DNA of 64,000 bases from Desulforamulus ruminis DSM 2154 (GCF_000215085.1 NC_015589.1:1116001-1180000), one strand, 5' to 3'; shown: positions 15,902-24,710, numbered from the stretch's first letter. Program-made: numbers and translations. The notes: a model not told the origin generated them from the sequence alone.

Positions 15902-15928
15902 ATACCTCCTAAGTAACGGAGGAGGTAT
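15902..15928 (+). promoter_or_regulatory. Hairpin that masks the ribosome site of the HExxH gene
   Basis: ATACCTCCT at 15902-15910 pairs over nine perfect bases with AGGAGGTAT at 15920-15928. The right arm is the Shine-Dalgarno sequence of the gene whose ATG is at 15934, so the folded RNA should block translation. A readthrough transcript would contain both arms, while one starting between them would not. Confidence 0.75.
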
Positions 15929-15933
15929 GTTTT

Positions 15934-16560
15934 ATGCGGAAGTTTTTATTGGCCATGGTATTGGTGCTGTCCTTTGCGTTGCCTTCCTGGGCGGGACCGG
16001 CGCTGATTATTAATGGAGCGTTGTATCCGAATGCTCAAACCATTGAGCAGGATGGAATGGTTTATGTTCCAGTTCAACCTACCGCTGAAGCAATAGGCTA
16101 CGAGGTTGGTTTTGAAGATGGTGCCGTGAAAATCTGGCAACAACTAAAAGAGCCGCAGATTATCGGGGATAGCCATTTTCAGGAGGTAGTAGGGCAGGCG
16201 ATAGGGTTATTAAGGGAAAATGAACCTGTGAGTTATGTGAATCTTTGCCAGTATGTAGATACTATAGAATTATCTGAACAGCAAGGCAGGGATGGTCACA
16301 ATAACGGTGGTAGGCAAGTGTACCTTACAAGAGAGCTTTATGACTCAGATAGGTTTATTCCTGTCTATGTTGCCGCTACTATAGTGCATGAAACGGTGCA
16401 TGCTATGCAGTTTGGGTGGGGGTTTAACCGCGTAATGACAGAGAATGCTTTAGAGTATGAAGCCTATGGTCACGATATAAACATACTTACGCAATTAAAT
16501 GCACCGCAATGGATGATTGATGGAATTGTTACGAGTCAAAATAAATATAAACCAAACTAA
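15934..16560 (+). CDS. Secreted HExxH metallopeptidase-like protein (accessory gene)
   Basis: A 208-residue exported protein. A signal peptide (MRKFLLAMVLVLSFALPSWA) is followed by a copper-amine-oxidase-like stalk domain (about 23-70; VYVPVQPTAEAIGY), then a helical domain with HETVH at about 152-156 and a downstream ENALEYEAYG that could give the third zinc ligand. This fits a small zincin acting outside the membrane. The lysis amidase at 23,810 carries a related stalk domain. The gene sits alone between fibre and internal-protein genes, has its own terminator and a masked ribosome site, and looks like a moron. The substrate is unknown; a role in the cell envelope or in exclusion of other phages is possible. 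Confidence 0.7.
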   Translation: MRKFLLAMVLVLSFALPSWAGPALIINGALYPNAQTIEQDGMVYVPVQPTAEAIGYEVGFEDGAVKIWQQLKEPQIIGDSHFQEVVGQAIGLLRENEPVSYVNLCQYVDTIELSEQQGRDGHNNGGRQVYLTRELYDSDRFIPVYVAATIVHETVHAMQFGWGFNRVMTENALEYEAYGHDINILTQLNAPQWMIDGIVTSQNKYKPN

Positions 16561-16582
16561 GAACCCTCCAGGGTTCTTTTCT
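16560..16582 (+). terminator. Terminator of the HExxH gene
   Basis: AGAACC pairs with GGTTCT around a short loop (16560-16577), followed by TTTC. It starts at the stop codon. Layout and flanking bases mirror the terminator at 5005. Confidence 0.7.
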
Positions 16583-16598
16583 TATGCCTGAAAGGAGG
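16575..16598 (+). repeat. 24-base border repeat, copy 2
   Basis: Identical to 5,021-5,044. It spans the end of the accessory-gene terminator and the ribosome site of the next virion gene. Confidence 0.8.
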
Positions 16599-16606
16599 AA
16601 TGAAGG

Positions 16607-17449
16607 ATGGCCTACACCCCGTTAACCCGGGACCAATATATTCAACAGCAAAATGAATACGCACAAAAGACCTACCAAAATCAATACGATGCCCAAAAAA
16701 CCGCACTGCAGCAGGCCTATGACCGGAACCGGTTAGGGTTTGATTCGAGCCGCACCAGTATCCAGAATGCCTATACCCAGGGTGGCAACCGCCTAAATGA
16801 GCTTCGGGATCAAGCCCAGGCAGACTATTCGGCAGGGGCCAACAGCATTAACGAGCAGAAAGCAGCCCAAACACCGCTCTATCAGCAGAGCCGGAACGCT
16901 GCCAGTGTGAACGCTGCTCAGTCTGCCCGAAAACTCAGTGAATTGATGGCCGCCAAGGGGCTTTCCCGGGGCGGTTCTTTTCTGTCCGGTCAGGCGGGAA
17001 TCCAAAACCAACGAGCGGCGGAAATCGGGGACGTAAATCGGCAGGAGGGGCTTTTTAACGCTCAGATGGCCAACCGGCTGGCGGAACTGGAGCAGGCCCG
17101 GGCCAATTCCCTGGGGGCCATTGGCAACCGGAGCGCCGAGCTGGAGCAGACGTACATGGGCGATTTAAATAACCTGACCAAACAGGAGCAGCTCTATGGA
17201 CAGCAGTACAGTGACAGCCAGAGGGCTTTGCAGGAGGCTCTGGCCAATCAAATTGCCGCTGCCGGGTTACAGGCCCCCCTACAGTATGAGGATTATTATA
17301 ATCAGCAGTTGCAAAATTCCTTAGCCTTGGCCGGTTTTGCCTGGGGCAACCTGTCCGATTATGCCGCCCAGACTGGGAACTTTGGCATGCCCAAAGACTA
17401 TAAACCCGGGGACTTTTTGAACCAGTTTTATAACCAATGGTATAAGTAG
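16607..17449 (+). CDS. Internal virion protein, Gln/Ala-rich helical
   Basis: A 280-residue protein dominated by Gln, Asn and Ala with long predicted helices (SARKLSELMAAKGLSRGG is one conserved patch). The SELMAAKGLSRGGSFLSGQ stretch recurs in proteins next to injected virion proteins of short-tailed phages. ATG 16607 follows AAAGGAGG. It is the first of three genes that probably encode the internal or ejected proteins. No enzyme motif is visible. Confidence 0.65.
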   Translation: MAYTPLTRDQYIQQQNEYAQKTYQNQYDAQKTALQQAYDRNRLGFDSSRTSIQNAYTQGGNRLNELRDQAQADYSAGANSINEQKAAQTPLYQQSRNAASVNAAQSARKLSELMAAKGLSRGGSFLSGQAGIQNQRAAEIGDVNRQEGLFNAQMANRLAELEQARANSLGAIGNRSAELEQTYMGDLNNLTKQEQLYGQQYSDSQRALQEALANQIAAAGLQAPLQYEDYYNQQLQNSLALAGFAWGNLSDYAAQTGNFGMPKDYKPGDFLNQFYNQWYK

Positions 17450-17460
17450 GAGGTGAGCCA

Positions 17461-18888
17461 ATGGCAGATCCATACGGTAGTGAAAAAGCCTTTCGGGAGG
17501 CTAATGGACTTTCCCCGAAGAAAAGCAGTTCCGGTTCCTCCTCCGGCTCCAGCGGTTCAGGCTCCAGCAGCAAATCCAAAAGCAGCGGCGGTTCCTCCGG
17601 CGGGGGAGGTAGTTCAGGGTATGCCTACAAGGACAAATACGGTTTTACTCATGTAGTTAGTGACTACAATACCGCGAAGCAATATAGTGGGGACGGGAAT
17701 GTCTACAGTTACAGCGGCAGTTATGGCGGCGGGTACGCTAAAGATGCAAAGGGGAACCGTTATAATTTACCTATCTCCGGGGCAACGCCCTTTGGCAATG
17801 GCAGCGGGGTTTCCGGTGGCGGTAGTTATCTGGGCGGCTTGATAACCGCTCCAACACCGGCAACACCAAAGACGGCCTATAGCAATTACGTTTACAATGC
17901 CAGTCCATCGGCTACCAATAGCTTAGCTAGTCAATATCCAACGGCGCCAACCTTACCTCAAAAAGCTGCCCCTACAGTCCCAACGATTAGTAAGACAACA
18001 CCAACTTTGCCAACGCTACCTTCAGTGAGTAATCTGCTGCCTTTGCGGGATACGTTTGAGTCTCGAGGATATGGGGTGCAATACGACAATGGCAATATCC
18101 ACGTATATGACAAGACAAATAACAATGTATTAGGGACGTTTAACAAGGATGCCTATTCTCTGCAAGGGGACAAAGCCTACTTTGACCCGAGCATAACCAA
18201 AAGGCTTATGGAATTGACTAGCGGTTCCACCCCGCAGTTAGATAAAACTTTTTCAATGCCAACTGTTTCACTCCCAGAGATTGAAACCAAATATCCTGAA
18301 GTGCCTGTACCCTACATTGATCCGCAAAACCTCTTCCAATACCAGCCCTTCCAGCAGATGCAGCCTAATTTCACCATTACCAGCGACGGAAACGAGACCT
18401 GGACCCCAACCCTGAACGCGGTGAATCAGTGGTACAGCCGGCAGGATCAACTGCGGAGCGATTATCTAAGCAACTGGTATCAGCAGCAGGCCCTAGCCCA
18501 GCAGCAGGCGGCTTTGGACTGGGAGAAGGAAATGTACAATTCACCTTATAACAAAGCTCTGCAGGATATGGATCTGGAATATAAGCGGGCTCAGATTGAG
18601 GCCCAACAGGCTTTAGAACTGCAGCGCATTGCGGCCGCCAACCGTCCGAGCAGCAGTCGAAGCAGCAGTACCACCACTAAAACCCCTTCAGCCTCTACGC
18701 AGGCGGACGCCATTATCCAGTCCCGCATGAGTTCTTTCATGCGCCCGGTTGATTTTGCGGCGCAGATTCAGCGAGAGGTCGAGAGCGGCCAGATCAGTGC
18801 CAGTGTGGGGAGTGCGGTGCTGGATAAGCTGTATAAGATGTACCCCACCGAAGAGGCGCTAATGCAAAATTTATCCACTTGGAAGTAG
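17461..18888 (+). CDS. Internal virion protein with Ser/Gly-rich linker
   Basis: A 475-residue protein. Residues about 18-60 are almost only Ser, Gly and Lys, a flexible linker. About 60-130 is Tyr/Gly-rich, followed by Pro/Thr-rich spacers. Residues 320-405 form a Gln/Ala-rich helix, and the last 70 are compact (DFAAQIQREVESGQIS). ATG 17461 follows AGGAGGTGAG. By position it is a companion of the polyvalent protein, probably carried in the head. No family is assigned. Confidence 0.65.
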   Translation: MADPYGSEKAFREANGLSPKKSSSGSSSGSSGSGSSSKSKSSGGSSGGGGSSGYAYKDKYGFTHVVSDYNTAKQYSGDGNVYSYSGSYGGGYAKDAKGNRYNLPISGATPFGNGSGVSGGGSYLGGLITAPTPATPKTAYSNYVYNASPSATNSLASQYPTAPTLPQKAAPTVPTISKTTPTLPTLPSVSNLLPLRDTFESRGYGVQYDNGNIHVYDKTNNNVLGTFNKDAYSLQGDKAYFDPSITKRLMELTSGSTPQLDKTFSMPTVSLPEIETKYPEVPVPYIDPQNLFQYQPFQQMQPNFTITSDGNETWTPTLNAVNQWYSRQDQLRSDYLSNWYQQQALAQQQAALDWEKEMYNSPYNKALQDMDLEYKRAQIEAQQALELQRIAAANRPSSSRSSSTTTKTPSASTQADAIIQSRMSSFMRPVDFAAQIQREVESGQISASVGSAVLDKLYKMYPTEEALMQNLSTWK

Positions 18889-18897
18889 GTGGCAAAG

Positions 18898-21800
18898 ATG
18901 TCCCTTTCAAAGAATGATTGGTTGACGTTAATTAATAGTGAGGCCGGTGTAGCAAACAAGGCGAAGAAAAAGAAGGAACAGCAGAAGGCCGCCCCCACTT
19001 CGGTGGCGGATTTTCGCAAACTGGACCAGGAGACCCAAAAGGAAATTCCCAATCCGGTGGCTCCGGGGCTCTCCCCGGAGTTCGCCAAGGCTCATCCGGT
19101 AGTGAATAAAGCCCTGTTTAATTTCCGAGTCCAGAGCGATACCCAGAAGCCGGACAATGCTCTCTACCGCGGCTTGGAGCAGTTTTATTCCGGATTTGAC
19201 GACGCCATTTCCTTTGGTCTGCTGCCAAGGTTTGACCGGTGGATGGGGCAGGCTGCACCGGAGCCGCAAACCCGAGCTCAGGGAATTATCCGAGGAGCCG
19301 GGGAGTTAAGCGGTAGTGTCCTGCCGGTATCTAAGCTGTATGGAGCCATGGGAAAGGTCACCGGGCGGCTGCCGGAGGCCACTAGTACGGTGGGGAGATT
19401 AGCCCAGACCGGTTTAACCGGCGGCTTGGCCGGGGGTGCCTATGGAGCCCTGGAGGGGTTGGGCAGCGGAATGTCTCCCAATGAGATTGCCCGGAATACC
19501 GCTCTGAATGCGGCGCTCTTTGCTGGTGGGGATGTGGCCTTAAAAGGAGCCGGCCTGGCCTATAATACCCTCAGCAAGGCCAACGCTATGGAAACCCTGC
19601 GAAATTTGGATCTTTCTCCTCCGTTGCCCGGGCAGCGCAGCGGGGCCTTAATCGAGCCCCCGAGACTGGAACCGATGCCGACGCCCAAGCTTCCAGAAAT
19701 TCAGGCCATGGTTAAGCCTACGGGCAGGGAGGATGTCAATCGGTTTATCGACGAGGCAATGGTAACACGGAAGGAAGCTAAAACCCTACCGCTAAGGAAA
19801 GTAACAGATGAAGAAGCAGCGAGAATAAAAGAGTTAACCGGTTTTGACGTTTCCGGGTATACCCATCAGTTAAGTAATCAGGATTTATGGCACGCTATTA
19901 AAAGGCACGGAAATGCAGCAGTAGAGGCTAAGCGGGGGCAAATCCCTGTTACGGATAAGGATCTAAAAGCGATTCCAGATATCATTAATAGTCCGGATGA
20001 TCTTTTACGGGGAAACGGGAAACCTTCTATTATTTATAGAAAACGAGTGAATGGCACGGTTTATTATGTGGAGGTAGTTTTCTCGAAGAACAAAATTTTA
20101 CAAGGTAAAACAATGTGGAAGAAGCCTTCTGCTACGGATTATAGTGATATTTCTACCACTCCGCTCCATACGTCCGAAACTGGCAGCAGCCTGACTTCTT
20201 CCAACTCCAATATAAAGCCTGGGTTAAAAGATGTCAACAACCCGGAGGGGGATCTTTTTAGAATTTCCCGGGGCGGCCCTGCTTACGGTTCATCCTCCCA
20301 GGGAGCCGTGAAGCGCAGCGATATTGTGAAGCTCCTCAAAGAAAAGCTGGAGGTGCCCATTCGTACTGGGCGTTATCCCACTGCCGGCGGCCAGGTCCTG
20401 GGCGTATTCAAGACCCGTCCCGAGGTCATCCGCAGCCGGACGGCCAACGACTTGCCTACCATTGCCCACGAGGTGGGGCACGTTCTGGATAAACGGCTGG
20501 GGCTGCAGAATCCAGCTCACGATGGGGAACTCATGAAGCTGGGCCGGGCTTCTTCCCGGTCCTCGTATACACCTGAGCAGGTCCGGGCTGAGGGTGTGGC
20601 GGAGTTTATGCGGCTGTACCTGACCGACACCGTTCAGGCGGCAAGATTGGCCCCTGGATATTACCGGGCCTTTGAAGAAGTGGTGGGGAAGAACAAGGAC
20701 ATTCAAAGGGTGCTGCTGCAGGCCCGAAAGGGTATTGAAACTTGGTATAACCAATCACCCGAGGCCCGGGTGGACGGCGTGATCTCTACCGGAGAGAAAA
20801 CCCTCCGGCAGCAGATCAGCGGATTAAAGAACGTCCCCGAGCAGGCAAAGAAACTTTATGCCGGCTTGGTGGATGACTTGGACCCGTTGCGCCGGGCGAC
20901 AAAAGAACTGAACCCGAATCTTTCAGCAGCGGAAAGTCCCTTTGAGTTGGCCAGAACGGCCCGGGGCTGGGTGGGAAAAGCGGAAACCCTCCTCAATTAT
21001 GGCGTGTTGGATGGGGCGGGGAATAAAGTAGGCAAGGGGCTCAAAGAAATCCTAAGACCGGTGGAGAAGGATTTAGCTGGCTTCCGCCGGTACATTGTAG
21101 CCAAGCATGCCCAGGAGATCAACGCCCAAAAAATGTCCACCGGGATTCGAAAAGAAGACGCCGATGCGGTGGTGGCCGGTGCTCCGCTCCAGTACCGGCA
21201 GGCATTGGAGGATTTAGTTAAATACCAGGATGCAGTCTTAAATCAATTGGTAGAGGCCGGAGTAATGACACCTCAGTCTGTGAAGGCCATGCGGGAGAAG
21301 TATCCCAACTATGTACCCTTTTACCGGGAGTTTCCGGAAAATCCGGAAGCGGCCCTGGGCTTTCTGACTGGGAAGGGGTATGCCAACCTAAAGAATCCCA
21401 TCAAACGGATGAAGGGCAGCCAAAGGGATATCATTGACCCCCTAGAGTCTATTGTGAAGAATACCTATCTGTTCACCCAGTTGGCGGAGAAAAACAAAGT
21501 AGGCCGGCAGTTGGCCGAACTGGCCGAGAAGCACGAAGGAATGGGCTGGCTGGCGGAGAAAGTGGGCGGCAACCGCTCCGCCAAGGAAAACGTGTTGACC
21601 ATCTACCGCAACGGCCAGCCGGAACAATATCAACTGCAGCCGGACCTCTACCGGGCCATGTTGGCCCTGGATACGGAGAGCATGAGCACGGTGGTAAAGC
21701 TGCTGTCCTTTCCAGCCAGTACCCTTCGGGCTGGGGCGGTGTTGTCGCCGGACTTCATCCCCCGGAACGTGGTCCGGGACCAGTTTTCCGCCTTTGTGAA

Positions 21801-23130
21801 TTCCAAATACGGCTTTGTCCCCGTGGTGGATACCCTCCGGGGACTTTTTCATGCAGTGAAAAAGGATGAAGTGTACTGGCAGTGGATGAATTCAGGAGGA
21901 GCTATGTCCACCTTGGTTAGTCTGGACCGAGAATATTTGCAAAGGAACCTCCGGCAGCTCATGCGAAAGAGCGCCAAGGATATAGCGGCCATGCCCTTTA
22001 ACCCCAAAACCTATTTAGATATGCTTCGAACCTTAACAGAATATGGAGAGCTGGGGACGCGCTTAGGCGAGTTCGGGAAGGGGATTAAGAAAGGGGCCAC
22101 CCCCATGGAAGCGGCTTTGGCTTCCCGGGAAGTGACCCTGGACTTTGGCCGGATGGGGTATCAGATGAAGAACTGGAACCGCATTACGGCTTTCCTCAAC
22201 GCCCAGGTTCAGGGCATGGATAAGGCCATTCGTCAGTTTAAGGCCAATCCGGTGGGAAGTACTATTAAGTCCTTGGTATCCATAACTTTACCGTCCGTTA
22301 TCCTTTATGAGAGAAATAAAGATGATCCTCGGTATCAGGAGTTGCCCCAGTGGCAGAAGGATCTCTTTTGGATCGTATTGACGGATGATCATGTATTACG
22401 CATTCCTAAACCGTTTGAACTAGGGGTTCTCTTCGGAACGCTTCCGGAGCGAATTTTAGCCCAGATGGACGGGAAGGAAGATGCCTTCAAGGGGTTTGGG
22501 GAAACCCTGAAGGATCTTCTTCCGGATGTGCGGCCTACGGCTTTGACTCCGGCCTATGAAGTGGCATCCAACTATTCCATGTTTACGGATCGGCCTATTG
22601 TGCCCCAGCGGGAACAGAACCTGGAGCCCTGGCAGCAGTATGGACCTTATACCACCGAGCTGGCCAAGGCCGTAGGGAAAGCCACCAACACCTCACCCCG
22701 GAAAGTGGAACATCTAATACAAGGTTATGGTGGGGGCTTAGGGCGATATGCTACGCAGCTAGTTAGCACAGGTATGGAAGGGGATGGTATCCCCAGGCCT
22801 AAGAAGGATATCACCGAATATCCGGGGATTAAGGCCTTTACCGTAACCCCTTATGCCGGCAGTCAGAGTATTGATGATTTTTACGACCGGTTAGGGGAAC
22901 TGGAGCGCAGTTACAGCACAGCCAGGCAGGCCGGGAAAGCCAAGACTCCGCCGGCGGAACTGAGCCGGCTGCGGCGGTTTAGTGAGCAATTGTCGGAACT
23001 CAGGAAGAAGGAAAGGGAGATTCAGAATAACCGCACCATGACGCCCGAGAGAAAACGGGCGGCCCTGGATGCGCTGGATAAACAGAGTGTGAATGTCGCC
23101 CGAAAGGCGTTAAAAAGAGAGGGGATTTAG
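18898..23130 (+). CDS. Large polyvalent virion protein with nuclease-like and HExxH domains
   Basis: A 1,411-residue protein likely packed in the head and injected with the DNA. After a basic start comes a Gly/Ala-rich membrane-active-looking stretch (about 120-225). Residues about 298-448 resemble a PBECR (barnase-EndoU-colicin-RelE-like) nuclease with LWHAIKRHGN and VYYVEVVFSKNK. At about 524-528 there is HEVGH with a downstream EFMRLYL, as in zincins. Residues about 945-1120 match the LPD38 region (LSPDFIPRNVVRDQFSAFVN). The C-terminus is a basic coiled coil. The ATG is at 18898 behind TAGGTGG; a GTG at 18889 is too close. Domain assignments are by eye. Confidence 0.8.
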   Translation: MSLSKNDWLTLINSEAGVANKAKKKKEQQKAAPTSVADFRKLDQETQKEIPNPVAPGLSPEFAKAHPVVNKALFNFRVQSDTQKPDNALYRGLEQFYSGFDDAISFGLLPRFDRWMGQAAPEPQTRAQGIIRGAGELSGSVLPVSKLYGAMGKVTGRLPEATSTVGRLAQTGLTGGLAGGAYGALEGLGSGMSPNEIARNTALNAALFAGGDVALKGAGLAYNTLSKANAMETLRNLDLSPPLPGQRSGALIEPPRLEPMPTPKLPEIQAMVKPTGREDVNRFIDEAMVTRKEAKTLPLRKVTDEEAARIKELTGFDVSGYTHQLSNQDLWHAIKRHGNAAVEAKRGQIPVTDKDLKAIPDIINSPDDLLRGNGKPSIIYRKRVNGTVYYVEVVFSKNKILQGKTMWKKPSATDYSDISTTPLHTSETGSSLTSSNSNIKPGLKDVNNPEGDLFRISRGGPAYGSSSQGAVKRSDIVKLLKEKLEVPIRTGRYPTAGGQVLGVFKTRPEVIRSRTANDLPTIAHEVGHVLDKRLGLQNPAHDGELMKLGRASSRSSYTPEQVRAEGVAEFMRLYLTDTVQAARLAPGYYRAFEEVVGKNKDIQRVLLQARKGIETWYNQSPEARVDGVISTGEKTLRQQISGLKNVPEQAKKLYAGLVDDLDPLRRATKELNPNLSAAESPFELARTARGWVGKAETLLNYGVLDGAGNKVGKGLKEILRPVEKDLAGFRRYIVAKHAQEINAQKMSTGIRKEDADAVVAGAPLQYRQALEDLVKYQDAVLNQLVEAGVMTPQSVKAMREKYPNYVPFYREFPENPEAALGFLTGKGYANLKNPIKRMKGSQRDIIDPLESIVKNTYLFTQLAEKNKVGRQLAELAEKHEGMGWLAEKVGGNRSAKENVLTIYRNGQPEQYQLQPDLYRAMLALDTESMSTVVKLLSFPASTLRAGAVLSPDFIPRNVVRDQFSAFVNSKYGFVPVVDTLRGLFHAVKKDEVYWQWMNSGGAMSTLVSLDREYLQRNLRQLMRKSAKDIAAMPFNPKTYLDMLRTLTEYGELGTRLGEFGKGIKKGATPMEAALASREVTLDFGRMGYQMKNWNRITAFLNAQVQGMDKAIRQFKANPVGSTIKSLVSITLPSVILYERNKDDPRYQELPQWQKDLFWIVLTDDHVLRIPKPFELGVLFGTLPERILAQMDGKEDAFKGFGETLKDLLPDVRPTALTPAYEVASNYSMFTDRPIVPQREQNLEPWQQYGPYTTELAKAVGKATNTSPRKVEHLIQGYGGGLGRYATQLVSTGMEGDGIPRPKKDITEYPGIKAFTVTPYAGSQSIDDFYDRLGELERSYSTARQAGKAKTPPAELSRLRRFSEQLSELRKKEREIQNNRTMTPERKRAALDALDKQSVNVARKALKREGI

Positions 23131-23131
23131 G

Positions 23132-23527
23132 ATGGATTGGGGTAATATCTGCAAGACGGTAGTAGCCATAGGTGGAGCAATTACAACCTATTTATATGGT
23201 GGGTGGACGTCTATTTTAGGCGTATTAGTTGCCTTTGTTGTAATTGATTATATTACCGGCCTAATGGCTGGGGCAGTCGGGGAGGGTCTGTCAAGTGCAG
23301 TAGGATTTAAAGGCATAGCAAAGAAAATTTGCCTATTTGCCGTTGTAGCTGTTGGCCACTTGGTGGACACGGCTATTGGTCAGGGGAATATAATCCGAGA
23401 TGCGGCGATTTTCTTCTATATGGCCAACGAATTGATTAGTATCTTAGAGAATTGCGGCAGGTTGGGCCTGCCTGTACCTAAAATCTTACAAGACGCCGGC
23501 ACCGTACTGAAGAAGAAAGGAGAATAG
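23132..23527 (+). CDS. Phage holin (phi29-like, holin 4 family)
   Basis: A membrane protein of 131 residues that opens the cytoplasmic membrane for the amidase. Hydrophobic segments lie at about 8-30, 33-55, 63-85 and 88-105, with the family's conserved VVIDYITGLMAG turn and AKKICLFAVVAVGHLVD. A short charged tail (LKKKGE) follows. The gene starts right after the polyvalent protein stop and ends two bases before the next gene. Confidence 0.88.
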   Translation: MDWGNICKTVVAIGGAITTYLYGGWTSILGVLVAFVVIDYITGLMAGAVGEGLSSAVGFKGIAKKICLFAVVAVGHLVDTAIGQGNIIRDAAIFFYMANELISILENCGRLGLPVPKILQDAGTVLKKKGE

Positions 23528-23529
23528 AC

Positions 23530-23817
23530 ATGCCTAAAAAATTCCGCAAGAAGCCAGTAGTAATTGAGGCTTTTCAATTTGGGATGCAAGAAAGATCTGA
23601 CTTACCGATATGGGCAAAAGAGGCCCTCCAAAGTGGGTCTATTAAAGCCTTTTCACAATATGGCGGAACCGTGAGGTGGGCCGAAATTGAAACCCTTGAG
23701 GGCGTTCACCGGGCAGAAGTTGGCGACTATATTATTAAAGGTGTCAAAGGCGAACTTTACCCATGCAAACCAGATATATTCCATATGACATACGAAGAGG
23801 TGGATAATCATGCCTAA
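23530..23817 (+). CDS. PGDYG-domain small phage protein
   Basis: A 95-residue protein with the pattern KKPVVIEAFQF, AEVGDYIIKGVKGELYPCKP and DIFHMTYEEV, typical of the PGDYG family found across phages and their hosts. Its function is not known. ATG 23530 follows AAAGGAGAATAG. Its last codons overlap the start of the amidase by eight bases, placing it in the lysis operon. Confidence 0.8.
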   Translation: MPKKFRKKPVVIEAFQFGMQERSDLPIWAKEALQSGSIKAFSQYGGTVRWAEIETLEGVHRAEVGDYIIKGVKGELYPCKPDIFHMTYEEVDNHA

Positions 23818-24538
23818 AATCGTCATGCTGGACCCCGGACACGGTGGCGTAGATCCTGGTGCTATTGGCCCTACCGGAGTACGGGAAAAAGATATCACTC
23901 TGGCCGTGGCACAGCGGGTGGCCAGCATCCTGTCTCCTGTGGTCGATGTCCGGCTAACCCGGGACACCGATACAAGCTACAGCCACGTCACTAGTACCGA
24001 CCTATCTATCAGGGCCAGGTTGGCCAACCAGGCCGGGGCAGACTGCTTTGTGTCCATCCACTGCAACAGTGCCACCAACAACACTGCCGGGGGAACGGAA
24101 ACCTATCACTACCCGGGAAGTATCCTGGGCAATACACTGGCCAAGGCAGTTCATACCTGTGTAATACCTGCTTTAGGCCGGGTGGACCGAGGCATCAAAA
24201 CCGCCAATTTTGCGGTGCTCCGGGAAACCAATATGCCCGCCTGCCTGGTGGAAATGGCGTTTATCAGTAATCCTACGGAAGAGGCTTTGCTGGGATCTGC
24301 GGCCTTTCAGGAAACAGCCGCCACGGCCATTGCCCAGGGAATCGCAGAATATCTGGGGCTGGATCTGCCGGAACCGGTTGAACCCGGAACCGTGCGGATT
24401 ATTGTAGGTGACGGTGACCAGGTGTTAACGGGTCTGCTGATTGACGACCGCTCCTACGCCCCAGTCAGGGATATGGCAGAAGCCCTGGGGTGGACGGTGG
24501 AGTGGGATGAGAGGAGTAAGACGGTAACGATCAAGTAA
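23810..24538 (+). CDS. N-acetylmuramoyl-L-alanine amidase (endolysin) with stalk domain
   Basis: Cell wall hydrolase that cleaves the bond between N-acetylmuramic acid and L-alanine, with zinc. The Amidase_3 domain spans about 3-180: LDPGHGG (zinc His), REKDITL (Glu), SIHCNS (His), and VEMAFISNP with the catalytic Glu. Residues 195-242 form a copper-amine-oxidase-like domain (YAPVRDMAEALGWTVEWD), which may bind the wall. A signal peptide is absent, as expected for a holin-dependent endolysin. A strong terminator follows and closes the late operon. Confidence 0.92.
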   Translation: MPKIVMLDPGHGGVDPGAIGPTGVREKDITLAVAQRVASILSPVVDVRLTRDTDTSYSHVTSTDLSIRARLANQAGADCFVSIHCNSATNNTAGGTETYHYPGSILGNTLAKAVHTCVIPALGRVDRGIKTANFAVLRETNMPACLVEMAFISNPTEEALLGSAAFQETAATAIAQGIAEYLGLDLPEPVEPGTVRIIVGDGDQVLTGLLIDDRSYAPVRDMAEALGWTVEWDERSKTVTIK

Positions 24539-24543
24539 TTATG

Positions 24544-24568
24544 GCCCCGGCTTTGGCTGGGGCTTTTC
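24544..24568 (+). terminator. Terminator of the prophage late operon
   Basis: GCCCCGGC at 24544-24551 pairs with GCTGGGGC at 24556-24563 (one G-T pair) over a four-base loop, then TTTTC. It lies just after the amidase stop. Confidence 0.85.
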
Positions 24569-24643
24569 ATTATATAGCCGGTCTAACTTAATTTAAAATT
24601 TCAAATATTGCTATTGCCTTTTTAATAAACCTGAATTAAAATA

Positions 24644-24672
24644 TTGACAAATACATGAAATTGTGGTAATTA
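24644..24672 (+). promoter_or_regulatory. Promoter candidate for the small membrane protein
   Basis: TTGACA at 24644-24649, 17-base spacer, TAATTA at 24667-24672. The -35 matches the consensus, the -10 is weaker. A further TATAAT-like sequence lies near 24,687. The surrounding 170-base gap is AT-rich and holds no other feature I can support. Confidence 0.5.
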
Positions 24673-24710
24673 TTAAATTTGTTCATATAATGTAGTGAGG
24701 AGGTTTTACT

